Origin: Clostridia bacterium
GTDB lineage: Bacteria > Bacillota_A > Clostridia > Oscillospirales > Acutalibacteraceae
Assembly: GCA_024699005.1 (NCBI GenBank)
Contig: JAILQN010000054.1
Location: forward strand, 1 to 7,184
Reading direction: 5' to 3'
DNA length: 7,184 nt
Below, one piece after another: positions 1-6,412 of the stretch. Each line of letters starts with the position of its first letter. Within the stretch, counting starts at the first letter, position 1. The notes under the pieces were generated by a model, which had not been told where the DNA came from, made no database searches, and saw only the letters and a list, made by a program, of their open reading frames with translations. Both the position numbers and the translations under genes were made by a program.

Positions 1-1
1 G

Positions 2-718
2 ACCGTGCCGCTCTGGATGTGCGTCGTCGGCTCCGCCGCCGCGATCATCCTTGCAAAGCAGCTTTTCGGCGGCATCGGTCAGAATTTCGTCAATCCCGCC
101 ATAGCCGGCAGGATCGTCATGCTGGTCTCCTTCTCGTCCGCAATGACGAACTGGACCGCCCCTTACAACTGGCAGACAAAAGTGGACGCCACATCCACGG
201 CAACGCCGCTGTCTTACCTCAAGCACTTTGACGGCGCCCTCGCCGGAGAACTCCCCTCTCTGAAAGAGATGTTCTTAGGACTTCGCGGCGGCTGCATCGG
301 TGAAGTCTGCATAGCGGCTCTTCTGATCGGCGGGATATACCTTTGCATAAGGCGCGTGATCAGGCCGGTCGTCCCGCTCTGCTTCATAGGCACGGTCGCC
401 GTCGTCATGCTGATAGCCGGCAAGGGCAATCCTGAGTTCCTCGCATACGAGCTGATGGGCGGCGGTCTGTTCCTCGGCGCGATATTCATGGCGACCGATT
501 ACTCCACAACTCCCGTTACGACGGCGGGCAGGATCGTGTTCGCAATTGGATGCGGGCTTATCACTTCGCTTATAAGGCTGTTCGGCAATCTGCCAGAGGG
601 CGTCTCCTATTCTATAATCATCATGAATCTTCTGGTCCCGCACATCGAGACGCTTACGCTCCCGAAGCCGTTCGGCACAGTAAAAGAAAAAAAAGATAAG
701 GAGGCGAAAACGGCGTGA
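2..718 (+). CDS. rnfD: Rnf complex subunit D, membrane FMN protein (5' partial)
   Basis: RnfD is an integral membrane subunit of the Rnf ferredoxin:NAD oxidoreductase and carries covalently bound FMN. The frame is open to the left edge, so the N-terminus (probably 80 or so residues, from the usual family length) is missing. The GTG at 5 is an internal Val codon, not a start. Counting from that codon, a conserved G-G-I-G-Q-N-x-x-N-P-A segment lies at about 22-33. The motif S-T-A-T at 64-67 fits the S/T-x-A-T flavinylation motif of the NqrB/RnfD family, making Thr67 the predicted FMN attachment site. Hydrophobic membrane segments lie near 1-24, 96-115, 119-141, 147-168 and 172-195. The tail is short and Lys-rich. 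The stop overlaps the rnfG start by 4 bases (GTGA), implying translational coupling. Family and position are clear; the flavin site is inferred from the motif. Confidence 0.95.
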   Translation, partial: TVPLWMCVVGSAAAIILAKQLFGGIGQNFVNPAIAGRIVMLVSFSSAMTNWTAPYNWQTKVDATSTATPLSYLKHFDGALAGELPSLKEMFLGLRGGCIGEVCIAALLIGGIYLCIRRVIRPVVPLCFIGTVAVVMLIAGKGNPEFLAYELMGGGLFLGAIFMATDYSTTPVTTAGRIVFAIGCGLITSLIRLFGNLPEGVSYSIIIMNLLVPHIETLTLPKPFGTVKEKKDKEAKTA

Positions 719-1281
719 AGGCAAAAGATATAATAAAACCGGTAGTTGTGCTGTTCCTTATCAGCGCGGTCGCCTCCGGACTGCTGGCGCTTACGAACGC
801 CGTGACGGTCGACAGGATCGCCGCCATCGACGCGGAGAACAAGGCGAAATCCATGTCTCTGGTAATGGCGGACGCGGCTTCTTTCGGCGAAGAGACTGCC
901 GACGGCGATATAGCGTACTCCCCCGCCCTTGACGCCTCCGGCGGCAGGCTCGGCTATGTGCTGACGACCACCGTCAAAGGCTACGGCGGCGATATAGACG
1001 TGATGGTAGGCATAGGGGCCGACGGCGTTATCACAAACGCGACCATCCTTTCCGCGGACGACGAGACCCCCGGCCTCGGGCAGAACACCAAGAAGCCCGC
1101 CTTCATCGGGCAGTTCGCCGGGAAGTCGGGTCAGCTGACCGTTGTTAAGGGAACGCCCGGCAACGGCGAGATCCAGGCCGTTACAAGCGCCACGATCTCC
1201 TCGACTGCCGTGACTAAAGCGGTCAACGCCTGCCTCGCTTATTTCGCGGAGAACTTACAGGGAGGTGAGTCCGATGGCTGA
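715..1281 (+). CDS. rnfG: Rnf complex subunit G, FMN-binding protein
   Basis: RnfG is a membrane-anchored, externally facing subunit of the Rnf complex that carries covalent FMN in its FMN_bind domain. The 188-residue product starts with an uncleaved-looking membrane anchor at about 8-28. The FMN_bind domain includes E-T-P-G-L-G-Q at 117-123 and the flavinylation motif T-S-A-T at 157-160, with Thr160 the predicted attachment residue, followed by I-S-S-T-A-V-T as in other RnfG/NqrC proteins. The start is GTG at 715, chosen because a perfect AAGGAGG lies at 698-704, 10 bases upstream. It overlaps the end of rnfD by 4 bases, and its own end overlaps rnfE by 8 bases. The length is near the usual RnfG size (about 190-210). 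Flavinylation would require an ApbE-type transferase, which is not in the window. Confidence 0.96.
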   Translation: MKAKDIIKPVVVLFLISAVASGLLALTNAVTVDRIAAIDAENKAKSMSLVMADAASFGEETADGDIAYSPALDASGGRLGYVLTTTVKGYGGDIDVMVGIGADGVITNATILSADDETPGLGQNTKKPAFIGQFAGKSGQLTVVKGTPGNGEIQAVTSATISSTAVTKAVNACLAYFAENLQGGESDG

Positions 1282-2092
1282 AGGCAAAGTATCGTTAAAA
1301 CGTGAGTTCACAAAAGGTATACTCAAAGAAAACCCGACCCTGAGGCTGGTCCTGGGCACCTGCCCGACCCTCGCCGTGACGACCTCGGTCACGAACGCCA
1401 TCGGCATGGGCATAGCCGCCTCCATAGTCCTTATCTGCTCTAACATAGTAATTTCGGCTCTGCGAAAGGTCATTCCGGACAAGGTCAGGATACCCTCTTA
1501 TATCGTGGTCATTGCCGCGTTCGTTTCCATAGTGCAGATGCTGGTCAAAGCTTTTGTGCCGGCACTCAACAACGCCCTGGGCGTTTACCTGCCGCTTATC
1601 GTCGTCAACTGCATAATCCTGGGCAGGGCGGAAGCCTTCGCGGGCAAGAACCCGGTTCTCGCTTCCGCGGTGGACGGCCTCGGCATGGGCGTGGGCTTCA
1701 CCGCCGCGCTGATCTGCATGAGCGCGGTCAGGGAGCTGTTCGGCGCGGGGACTTTCCTCGCCGGCATACAGGATCTGCTGGTCGTGTTCGGCGACAAGCC
1801 TCTCGGCGGATGGCCGGGCTTCGACTTTACCGACGCTCTCGCAAAAGCGGGGCTCGCACCCATAACGATGTTCATACTGCCATGCGGCGGATTCCTGGTG
1901 TTCGGGCTTCTGATGGCTCTGGCGAACCGTATCGCGGAGGGCAAGGGGTTGAATAAGGTCGAAGCTGTGGGCTGCGAGGTCTGCCCCATGGCGGACAAGT
2001 GCAATTCCCGCCAGCACGAGATCTGCCCGGATAACACAAAGAGTCCGGAACCGCCTGTCAAGGCGGTCACGGAAGGAGGTGAGACGGCATGA
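1274..2092 (+). CDS. rnfE: Rnf complex subunit E, membrane protein with Cys-rich tail
   Basis: RnfE is one of two homologous six-helix membrane subunits (with RnfA) related to NqrD/NqrE. Together they hold an intramembrane iron-sulfur cluster in the electron path. The start is ATG 1274, because GGAGG lies at 1261-1265, 8 bases upstream; the GTG at 1265 overlaps that ribosome binding site and is not a credible start. The product has 272 residues. Conserved cysteines lie in G-T-C-P at Cys30 and V-N-C-I-I-L-G-R-A-E at Cys113, matching the cluster-ligand positions of the family. After the last membrane helix (about 200-220) there is a soluble tail with Cys234, Cys237, Cys243 and Cys251, followed by a Pro/Glu-rich end. 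Four cysteines in such a short tail could bind metal, but that is inference. The gene overlaps rnfG by 8 bases and rnfA by 4 (ATGA). Confidence 0.96.
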   Translation: MAEGKVSLKREFTKGILKENPTLRLVLGTCPTLAVTTSVTNAIGMGIAASIVLICSNIVISALRKVIPDKVRIPSYIVVIAAFVSIVQMLVKAFVPALNNALGVYLPLIVVNCIILGRAEAFAGKNPVLASAVDGLGMGVGFTAALICMSAVRELFGAGTFLAGIQDLLVVFGDKPLGGWPGFDFTDALAKAGLAPITMFILPCGGFLVFGLLMALANRIAEGKGLNKVEAVGCEVCPMADKCNSRQHEICPDNTKSPEPPVKAVTEGGETA

Positions 2093-2679
2093 AATTCCTG
2101 TTTGCTCTTGTAATAATGGGACTGCTCACCAACAACTTCGTGCTGTCCAAATTCCTGGGTATCTGTCCGTTTTTAGGCGTATCGAAAAAACTGAACACAG
2201 CAGTCGGCATGAGCGCCGCGGTCATAGCGGTCATGGTCATAGCCACTGCGGTAACGTACCCGATAAACACCCTGCTTGTTAAAAACGATATGGAGTATCT
2301 GCAGACGGTGGTTTTCATCCTCGTTATCGCCGCTCTGGTGCAGATGATTGAGATATTCCTTAAGAAATACATAAAATCGCTCTACAACGCGCTTGGCATA
2401 TATCTGCCGCTCATCACCACAAACTGCGCGGTGCTCGGCGTGGTGCTTCTGAACGTTCAGAACGGCTACACCTTCGTTCAGTCGATAATGTCCTCCTTGG
2501 GCGGCGGCCTCGGCTTCATGCTCGCCATGGTCATGTTCGCCGGCGTACGCAGAAAGCTTGAGAGCTGCGACGTGCCGAAAGCCCTTGAAGGGCTGCCGAT
2601 CACTCTTATCGCGGCGTCGCTGACCTCGCTCTCGTTCGTCGGTTTCTCCGGCATCATCGAGGGAATGGGACTGGTGTAA
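2089..2679 (+). CDS. rnfA: Rnf complex subunit A, membrane protein
   Basis: RnfA is the partner of RnfE in the membrane core of the Rnf complex, a homolog of NqrE with inverted topology relative to RnfE. The 196-residue product is nearly all hydrophobic and has the expected family length (about 190-195). Conserved features include T-N-N-F-V-L-S-K-F-L-G-I-C-P-F near the N-terminus with Cys26, and L-P-L-I-T-T-N-C-A-V-L-G with Cys113. These two cysteines match the ligand positions that, with Cys30 and Cys113 of RnfE, are expected to hold the intramembrane iron-sulfur cluster. The start ATG overlaps the rnfE stop (ATGA). AAGGAGGTGA at 2073-2082 is an almost ideal ribosome binding site. The TAA stop is also the first unit of a heptamer tract that opens the inserted repeat downstream, so the insertion lies immediately at the gene end without truncating the protein. 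Confidence 0.97.
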   Translation: MKFLFALVIMGLLTNNFVLSKFLGICPFLGVSKKLNTAVGMSAAVIAVMVIATAVTYPINTLLVKNDMEYLQTVVFILVIAALVQMIEIFLKKYIKSLYNALGIYLPLITTNCAVLGVVLLNVQNGYTFVQSIMSSLGGGLGFMLAMVMFAGVRRKLESCDVPKALEGLPITLIAASLTSLSFVGFSGIIEGMGLV

Positions 2680-2840
2680 TGAGTAATGAGTAATGTGCAA
2701 TGTGTAATCGCGCCTAAGATTTCACGATATGTAACTTACTGCCGCCACGGCAGATTCAGATGTTACCGCTGACGTGGCGGCAGACTGTCAACCGTTGCCG
2801 TATTGTCCGTCGCAATTGCACATTTCACATTGCACATTAG
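2677..2840 (+). repeat. MITE-like inverted-repeat element between rnfA and rnfB
   Basis: The 200 base gap between rnfA and rnfB is filled by a non-coding element with inverted termini. The left end is a run of related heptamers (TAATGAG, TAATGAG, TAATGTG, CAATGTG) from 2677 to 2704. The right end, read on the minus strand, begins TAATGTG, CAATGTG, AAATGTG. TAATGTGCAATGTG at 2691-2704 is exactly complementary to 2826-2839 (14 of 14). Inside, CTGCCGCCACG at 2739-2749 pairs with 2773-2783 (11 bp, 23 base loop). No ORF or transposase is present, so it would need to be moved in trans. The rest of the operon is packed with overlapping genes, so this looks like an insertion. No clear target duplication was identified. 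The repeat structure is certain; mobility is inferred. Confidence 0.7.
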
Positions 2841-2879
2841 TGTTTTCCCTCTCTCCCCTTCAAACAGAAAGGAACCAAC

Positions 2880-3698
2880 ATGCAAATTCTATATGCTGTA
2901 CTGATCGTCGGCGGTATCGGCCTCGTCCTGGGAGCGGCCCTTGCGATAGTCTCCGCAGTGATGGCCGTGCCGTCCGACAAGAAGGCTGACGATATCACAG
3001 AGATGCTGCCCGGCGCCAACTGCGGAGCCTGCGGCTTTTCGGGCTGCTCGGGCTACGCCGCCGCCCTTGCCTCGGGCAAGACGGACAGCACCAACCTGTG
3101 CAAACCCGGCGGAAACGACGTCGCTAAAAAAGTAGCGGCGTACCTCGGGGTAGCGGCGGACGAGGTGGAACCCTCCACCGCATACGTCATGTGCCGCGGC
3201 ACCCGGGACAACGCGCAGTTCAAGATGGATTACTTCGGCGAAGGCAGCTGCGCCCTCGCCAATCAGCTATACGGCGGGCCGAAGGAGTGCCTCAACGGCT
3301 GTCTCGGCTTCGGAGACTGCGCCAAAGCGTGTCCGTATAATGCGATTACGGTGGAAAACGGCGTCGCGAAAGTACATCCCGAGCGCTGCCGCGCCTGCGA
3401 GACCTGCGTCAAAGCGTGCCCCAAGGGACTTATCGAGATGGTTCCCCTGGGCAAACGCAAGGCGGTCGTCTCCTGCCATAATACCGAGAAGGGCGGAGTC
3501 GCGCGTAAGCAGTGCACGAACGCCTGCATCGGCTGCATGAAATGTCAGAAAGCCTGCCCGGTCGAGGCCGTCACGGTCACGGATTTCCACGCCCACGTGG
3601 ATCAGTCAAAATGTATCGGCTGCGGCAAGTGCGTAAAAGAATGCCCCGTAGGGTGCATCAACGTCATTTACCTGCCGGATTATCATACTGCCGTCTGA
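2880..3698 (+). CDS. rnfB: Rnf complex subunit B, polyferredoxin
   Basis: RnfB is the iron-sulfur subunit that is thought to accept electrons from reduced ferredoxin at the membrane surface. The 272-residue product has a single N-terminal membrane anchor (about 4-28). Next comes the RnfB-specific four-cysteine domain (Cys48, Cys51, Cys56, Cys74, in N-C-G-A-C-G-F-S-G-C). Two double 4Fe-4S modules follow: C137/C141/C147/C151 with C170/C173/C176/C180, then C216/C219/C222/C226 with C245/C248/C251/C255. That gives up to five 4Fe-4S clusters, more than the short proteobacterial RnfB (about 190 residues, three clusters) and in line with clostridial forms. The start ATG has AAAGGA at 2868-2873, six bases upstream, weaker than the other rnf sites. 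It is separated from rnfA by the inserted repeat. A broken copy of its 3' part lies at 6413-6774. Confidence 0.97.
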   Translation: MQILYAVLIVGGIGLVLGAALAIVSAVMAVPSDKKADDITEMLPGANCGACGFSGCSGYAAALASGKTDSTNLCKPGGNDVAKKVAAYLGVAADEVEPSTAYVMCRGTRDNAQFKMDYFGEGSCALANQLYGGPKECLNGCLGFGDCAKACPYNAITVENGVAKVHPERCRACETCVKACPKGLIEMVPLGKRKAVVSCHNTEKGGVARKQCTNACIGCMKCQKACPVEAVTVTDFHAHVDQSKCIGCGKCVKECPVGCINVIYLPDYHTAV

Positions 3699-3700
3699 TA

Positions 3701-3719
3701 TCCTTACAACCATAAGGAG
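3701..3719 (+). other. Small hairpin carrying an orphan ribosome binding site
   Basis: TCCTTA at 3701-3706 pairs with TAAGGA at 3713-3718 around a 6 base loop, just after the rnfB stop. The right arm with the next base reads TAAGGAG, a good Shine-Dalgarno, but no start codon follows at a usual distance (the sequence runs into AATAAATAAC). There is no T-run, so it is not a factor-independent terminator. It may be the leader of a former next gene in the rnf operon whose coding part was replaced at this junction. Confidence 0.4.
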
Positions 3720-3731
3720 AAAACGGAATAA

Positions 3732-3890
3732 ATAACAGGAAACTCTGTCAGTATTGCTCGCGGTCTGTATGATGATATCTCTGTTCGCGGCTGGTCCAGA
3801 CGCCACGGAGCCGGCGTGAACGTTTCAGACGGCGGCGTTTTCACGCTGGAGGGCGGCAATATCTACGATAACGTCACCAAAACGAAATAA
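3732..3890 (+). pseudogene. Remnant of a beta-helix repeat surface protein (C-terminus)
   Basis: An open stretch between a stop at 3729-3731 and TAA at 3888-3890 encodes about 52 residues with no in-frame ATG. The last part reads G-A-G-V-N-V-S-D-G-G-V-F-T-L-E-G-G-N-I-Y-D-N, the rhythm of right-handed beta-helix repeats (G-V-x-V-x-x-G-G-x-F-x-L-x-G-G-x-I) found in secreted or cell-surface proteins of Firmicutes. Only about one to two coils remain, and there is no signal peptide or start, so this is read as the severed end of a longer gene. The orphan ribosome binding site at about 3714-3719 lies upstream but cannot start this frame. The family type is recognised from the repeat pattern only. 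Confidence 0.45.
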
Positions 3891-4075
3891 TAGGTGTCAT
3901 TTGCTGAAATATCGTCGGGGAGTCCGGAACCGATCCACATGTCGGCAAACTCAGCCCCGATTGCATGATCTGCCGTTTCTCTGTCTGCGAAGATGCAGGG
4001 ATTCGCATCGCTGAGAAATTCACGCATTGTCTCGTTCTGTGATTCTTCATCAAGACAGTCGAGTGCGCAGCACAT
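3863..4075 (-). pseudogene. Unrecognised small ORF, possibly a gene fragment
   Basis: A 70-residue minus-strand frame from ATG 4075 to TAG at 3863-3865 has protein-like composition: acidic, with D-C-L-D-E-E-S-Q-N-E-T and F-A-D-R-E-T-A-D-H-A-I. The frame stays open upstream to 4099 and there reads T-K-K-L-T-F-I-V before the Met, which resembles a natural N-terminus lacking its start codon. No ribosome binding site precedes ATG 4075. Its last residues (F-V-L-V-T-L-S) run antisense into the beta-helix remnant and probably lie past a junction near 3890. The family is not recognised. It is most likely the residue of a small cytoplasmic protein gene; a chance frame cannot be excluded. Confidence 0.3.
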
Positions 4076-4095
4076 GACGATGAAGGTTAGTTTTT

Positions 4096-4362
4096 TTGTT
4101 CAAGAAAAACGCAAAAGAAATCCTTGCCGATATCAAAGAAGATACCGACAGGGAAATAAGGAAAAACGTCTGCCTGGTCTCGCCGCTCACGCAGTCTTTC
4201 AAATCAGTACCGGCAAGTTGGAATGGTTCAGCAACAAAATCAAAGTCGCCGAACGAATCGCTTATGGATATCCGGATGAGGATTACTTTTTTACTCTGAT
4301 TCGATTCCTTTCTTTACCATCTGCCAAATCTCAATCCCACAACTTCCGTGAAGAACAAAAAA
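4096..4362 (+). pseudogene. Frameshifted C-terminus of an ISL3-like transposase
   Basis: One frame from 4096 reads F-K-K-N-A-K-E-I-L-A-D-I-K; after a frame change near 4200 another frame reads T-G-K-L-E-W-F-S-N-K-I-K-V-A-E-R-I-A-Y-G-Y, then P-D-E-D-Y-F-F-T-L-I-R. The segment G-K-x-E-x-x-x-N-K-I-K-x-x-x-R-x-x-Y-G-Y plus Y-F-F is characteristic of the C-terminal end of ISL3-type (DDE) transposases, covering the region of the last catalytic Glu and after. The catalytic core upstream is missing, so the element is dead. Its tail runs into the terminator of the hydrolase gene coming from the other strand. A short stretch resembling its end recurs at 6355-6378. ISL3 is my best family assignment; transposase origin is more certain than the family. 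Confidence 0.6.
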
Positions 4363-4391
4363 AACAGCCGGGGCCCGTAAAGGACTCCGGC
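4357..4391 (-). terminator. Factor-independent terminator of the hydrolase gene
   Basis: Reading the minus strand, GCCGG pairs with CCGGC (4387-4391 and 4367-4371). A one-base mismatch separates these from an inner four-pair stem (4382-4385 with 4373-4376, one G-U) around a five-base loop. A run of eight T (plus-strand A at 4357-4364) follows two bases after the stem. It lies about 30 bases past the stop codon at 4421-4423, exactly where a terminator for the minus-strand gene should be. Confidence 0.88.
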
Positions 4392-4420
4392 GTTGTCATA
4401 TTCCGTGATCAGCTCGGCTG

Positions 4421-6016
4421 TCAGGCGACGATACTGCAGACGACGGTGATCATGTCCGCAAAGCGTGCAATCAGCTTGGCGTAGAACGCGATGACCCTTG
4501 CGAAAAAGCCCATGGCGTTGTTCATCTCCGGCTTGTAATCGTCGGGGTTGATGTCGTTGGGGTTCGTTTCCTGCAGCGGATCAAACCCGGAATGGTCCGG
4601 CCGCGCGTTCAGGTACTGCGGATAGGCAGGATCGGTGAAGACGGTCATATTCTCCGTCCACGCGATGGCCTTGAACAGCGCGATCACGTCCTGCCCGGAG
4701 AACTCATGCCGCATATTCCGGATAAACCAGGTGTTGTCCGGGAACAGACAGGTGGAGGCATCGATCATTTTATCCGGGGAGATGTATTTGCCGAAGCCCG
4801 CCGCGGTGCGTTCCGCGATATACCCCTCGTCCAGCGTGTTCGGATAAAACGGCACCGTGGCGCCCATGGACTGGTAGCAAGCGTCCGTCAGCTCGTCGCC
4901 CACCAGACGGGTACGTTCACCGTTGACATTTTCCGAGGGCTCGCCGTAGACAACGACGAAGTTGACGGGAACGCCCCCGTCACGGGCGGCGGTAAACAGC
5001 TCGCCAAGCTTGCGTTGCACGTTGTAGTGGTATTCGTCCGTCTGAGCCAGCAGGACGGCGTATTCCTGCTTCAGTTCGTCGGTGGGGAAGATGAAATCCC
5101 GGTAGTCCTCGTAGCTGTCGTTGACCGTCGCTACGAAGTTCGGGCAGATGGCGTAATAGCTGCGCAGGAACGGGCTCACGAAGGAATCCTTGATCTTGTC
5201 GTAAACACGCAGCACAAGGCGGATGACGTCGTCCGCGCCGGCATTCTCGTTCAGCGCGTACAGAACGGCCTTGGCGAATTCGTTCAGGCGCTCGCTGAAA
5301 GAGGCCAACGGGTTCTGGCAAGCCACGAAGTGATACAGCATATCGCCGGGGATCACAACCCTGCCGCCCAGCATGGTATCCGCGTAAGGAATGCCCAGCA
5401 GGGAGGAAGAGAAGAAGGTCAGCGACGTCAGATCGTCTGCGCCGTATTTATACAGATACGCGGCGCCCAGCGACGTGCTGCCGCAACGGCTGATCAGCGC
5501 AACCTTGTCGGAACCGGCCTTCGCCTTCACCGCTTCAATGAATGCGCGCAGGCCGTCAGCGGCGTCCAGCGGGGAGATACGGTAATCAAACGTATAGGTA
5601 TAATAGTAATCGCAGCTGACCGGATCTGCCAGCGTTTCGGGCGACCAGAAGTAGTCGATGCCGGTGTTGGCGGGCAGCGAGCCGTCAAGATTGGGGCGGA
5701 TCTCGTCATAGATGGGCGTCAGTTTTTCCAGCGCCCTGCGGCTCCATTCGTCGTAGTTGTTCGTCAGCATCGCCTTCAGGAAGACGGGTACCAGCTCGCC
5801 GATGGCCTCGTTCAAGATCTCGTCAGCGTATTCACCGGTGGGATCGTAAGAAGAGCCGTCCTCCCGGTAGACCTGGATGGGCAGTTCGCCGGTCACGCAG
5901 ATCACGGGTACACGCGGCGCAGCGGCGGACGCGATCATCGATGCGGCCGGCGTCAGCAGCGCCGCGGCCAGCAGCAGGCACAACCATTTTCTGAGCATAT
6001 TGTTCATCTGTTTCAT
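4421..6016 (-). CDS. Secreted alpha/beta-hydrolase-like protein with Cys nucleophile
   Basis: The 531-residue product has a signal peptide (positively charged start, hydrophobic core about 10-26, likely cleavage near A-S-A-A at 30-33). The mature start V-P-V-I-C-V-T-G-E fits the first core strand and oxyanion region of lipase-like hydrolases. V-A-L-I-S-R-C-G-S-T-S-L-G at 172-184 sits where lipases have L-I-G-H-S-M-G-G, placing Cys178 at the nucleophile position. D-A-S-T-C-L-F-P-D (419-427) and T-W-F-I-R-N-M-R-H-E (429-438) supply a plausible catalytic His437; the acid is not assigned. The C-terminus (about 505-530) is a hydrophobic or amphipathic helix that may tether it to the membrane. Three ATGs open the frame (6022, 6019, 6016); GGAGG at 6025-6029 is 8 bases from the one at 6016, so that start is preferred. 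It has its own promoter and terminator, so it is independent of rnf. Substrate unknown. Confidence 0.85.
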   Translation of the reverse strand: MKQMNNMLRKWLCLLLAAALLTPAASMIASAAAPRVPVICVTGELPIQVYREDGSSYDPTGEYADEILNEAIGELVPVFLKAMLTNNYDEWSRRALEKLTPIYDEIRPNLDGSLPANTGIDYFWSPETLADPVSCDYYYTYTFDYRISPLDAADGLRAFIEAVKAKAGSDKVALISRCGSTSLGAAYLYKYGADDLTSLTFFSSSLLGIPYADTMLGGRVVIPGDMLYHFVACQNPLASFSERLNEFAKAVLYALNENAGADDVIRLVLRVYDKIKDSFVSPFLRSYYAICPNFVATVNDSYEDYRDFIFPTDELKQEYAVLLAQTDEYHYNVQRKLGELFTAARDGGVPVNFVVVYGEPSENVNGERTRLVGDELTDACYQSMGATVPFYPNTLDEGYIAERTAAGFGKYISPDKMIDASTCLFPDNTWFIRNMRHEFSGQDVIALFKAIAWTENMTVFTDPAYPQYLNARPDHSGFDPLQETNPNDINPDDYKPEMNNAMGFFARVIAFYAKLIARFADMITVVCSIVA

Positions 6017-6141
6017 CATCATAACCTCCGAAAAAGAATAAAACAGCCGCGGAGGAGCTTACTCCGTCACGACAGCGTGGATACGCTTTTGAAAACAGCA
6101 AAAGAACAGACTTTCGCATGTTTGCTTGTTTGTTTGTTCAG

Positions 6142-6170
6142 ATTATCGCATTCCGTTATGATCCTGTCAA
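6142..6170 (-). promoter_or_regulatory. Sigma-A type promoter of the hydrolase gene
   Basis: On the minus strand TTGACA (6165-6170) is followed after exactly 17 bases by GATAAT (6142-6147), one base from the consensus -10. Transcription would start near 6135, giving a leader of about 120 bases before ATG 6016. No riboswitch or operator was recognised in that leader. Its position upstream of the only minus-strand gene and its near-perfect match make it convincing. Confidence 0.8.
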
Positions 6171-6224
6171 CCTTTTTCTGTCGTCTGCGACATTTTTCAA
6201 AAAAAGATTTTTGTCTGACTTTAT

Positions 6225-6253
6225 ATAATATACCATATGTTTATGGCAAACAA
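6225..6253 (-). promoter_or_regulatory. Possible second, upstream promoter of the hydrolase gene
   Basis: TTGTTT (6248-6253, minus strand) and TATTAT (6225-6230) are spaced by 17 bases in an AT-rich stretch upstream of the stronger promoter. The match is weaker and AT-rich DNA yields such hits by chance, so this is only a candidate; it would give a leader of about 200 bases. Confidence 0.3.
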
Positions 6254-6354
6254 TACACAAAAATCAAAACAATTTTTGAACGACATGAATCCCACATTTT
6301 TTCTTTCATCTTTCGAGTCATCGGCCGGACAAACCGCCAATTTGTCTCTCTGAT

Positions 6355-6378
6355 TCAAATCCCACAAATCCGTGAAGA
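6355..6378 (+). repeat. Scrap resembling the transposase tail at 4331-4354
   Basis: These 24 bases match 4331-4354 (inside the transposase remnant) at 22 of 25 aligned columns with two one-base gaps, sharing the blocks ATCCCACAA and TCCGTGAAGA. The preceding CTCTGATTC also matches the remnant at 4296-4304, as if about 25 bases between the two blocks were lost. Apart from this and the two promoter candidates, 6023-6412 shows no gene, tRNA or recognisable element. Confidence 0.4.
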
Positions 6379-6412
6379 GGCGTATTAATTGTAATTTTCG
6401 AAGGGATAAATC

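Noticed and set aside
1265..1273. Upstream GTG start for rnfE
   Set aside because: The GTG shares a base with the GGAGG that serves ATG 1274; no ribosome binding site lies upstream of the GTG at a usable distance.
6017..6022. The two first ATGs of the hydrolase gene as start
   Set aside because: They lie 2 and 5 bases from GGAGG; the third ATG (6016) has the usual 8-base spacing. The difference is only one or two residues, so this remains a mild preference.
6023..6140. Riboswitch or attenuator in the hydrolase leader
   Set aside because: I saw no known riboswitch core motif and no strong hairpin followed by a T-run on the minus strand in this stretch.
4592..6388. A 598-codon open frame on the plus strand, longer than the gene on the other strand
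   Set aside because: It is antisense to the hydrolase gene and rich in His, Arg, Gln and Val with no recognisable domain. The minus-strand frame has a signal peptide, family motifs, ribosome binding site, promoter and terminator.
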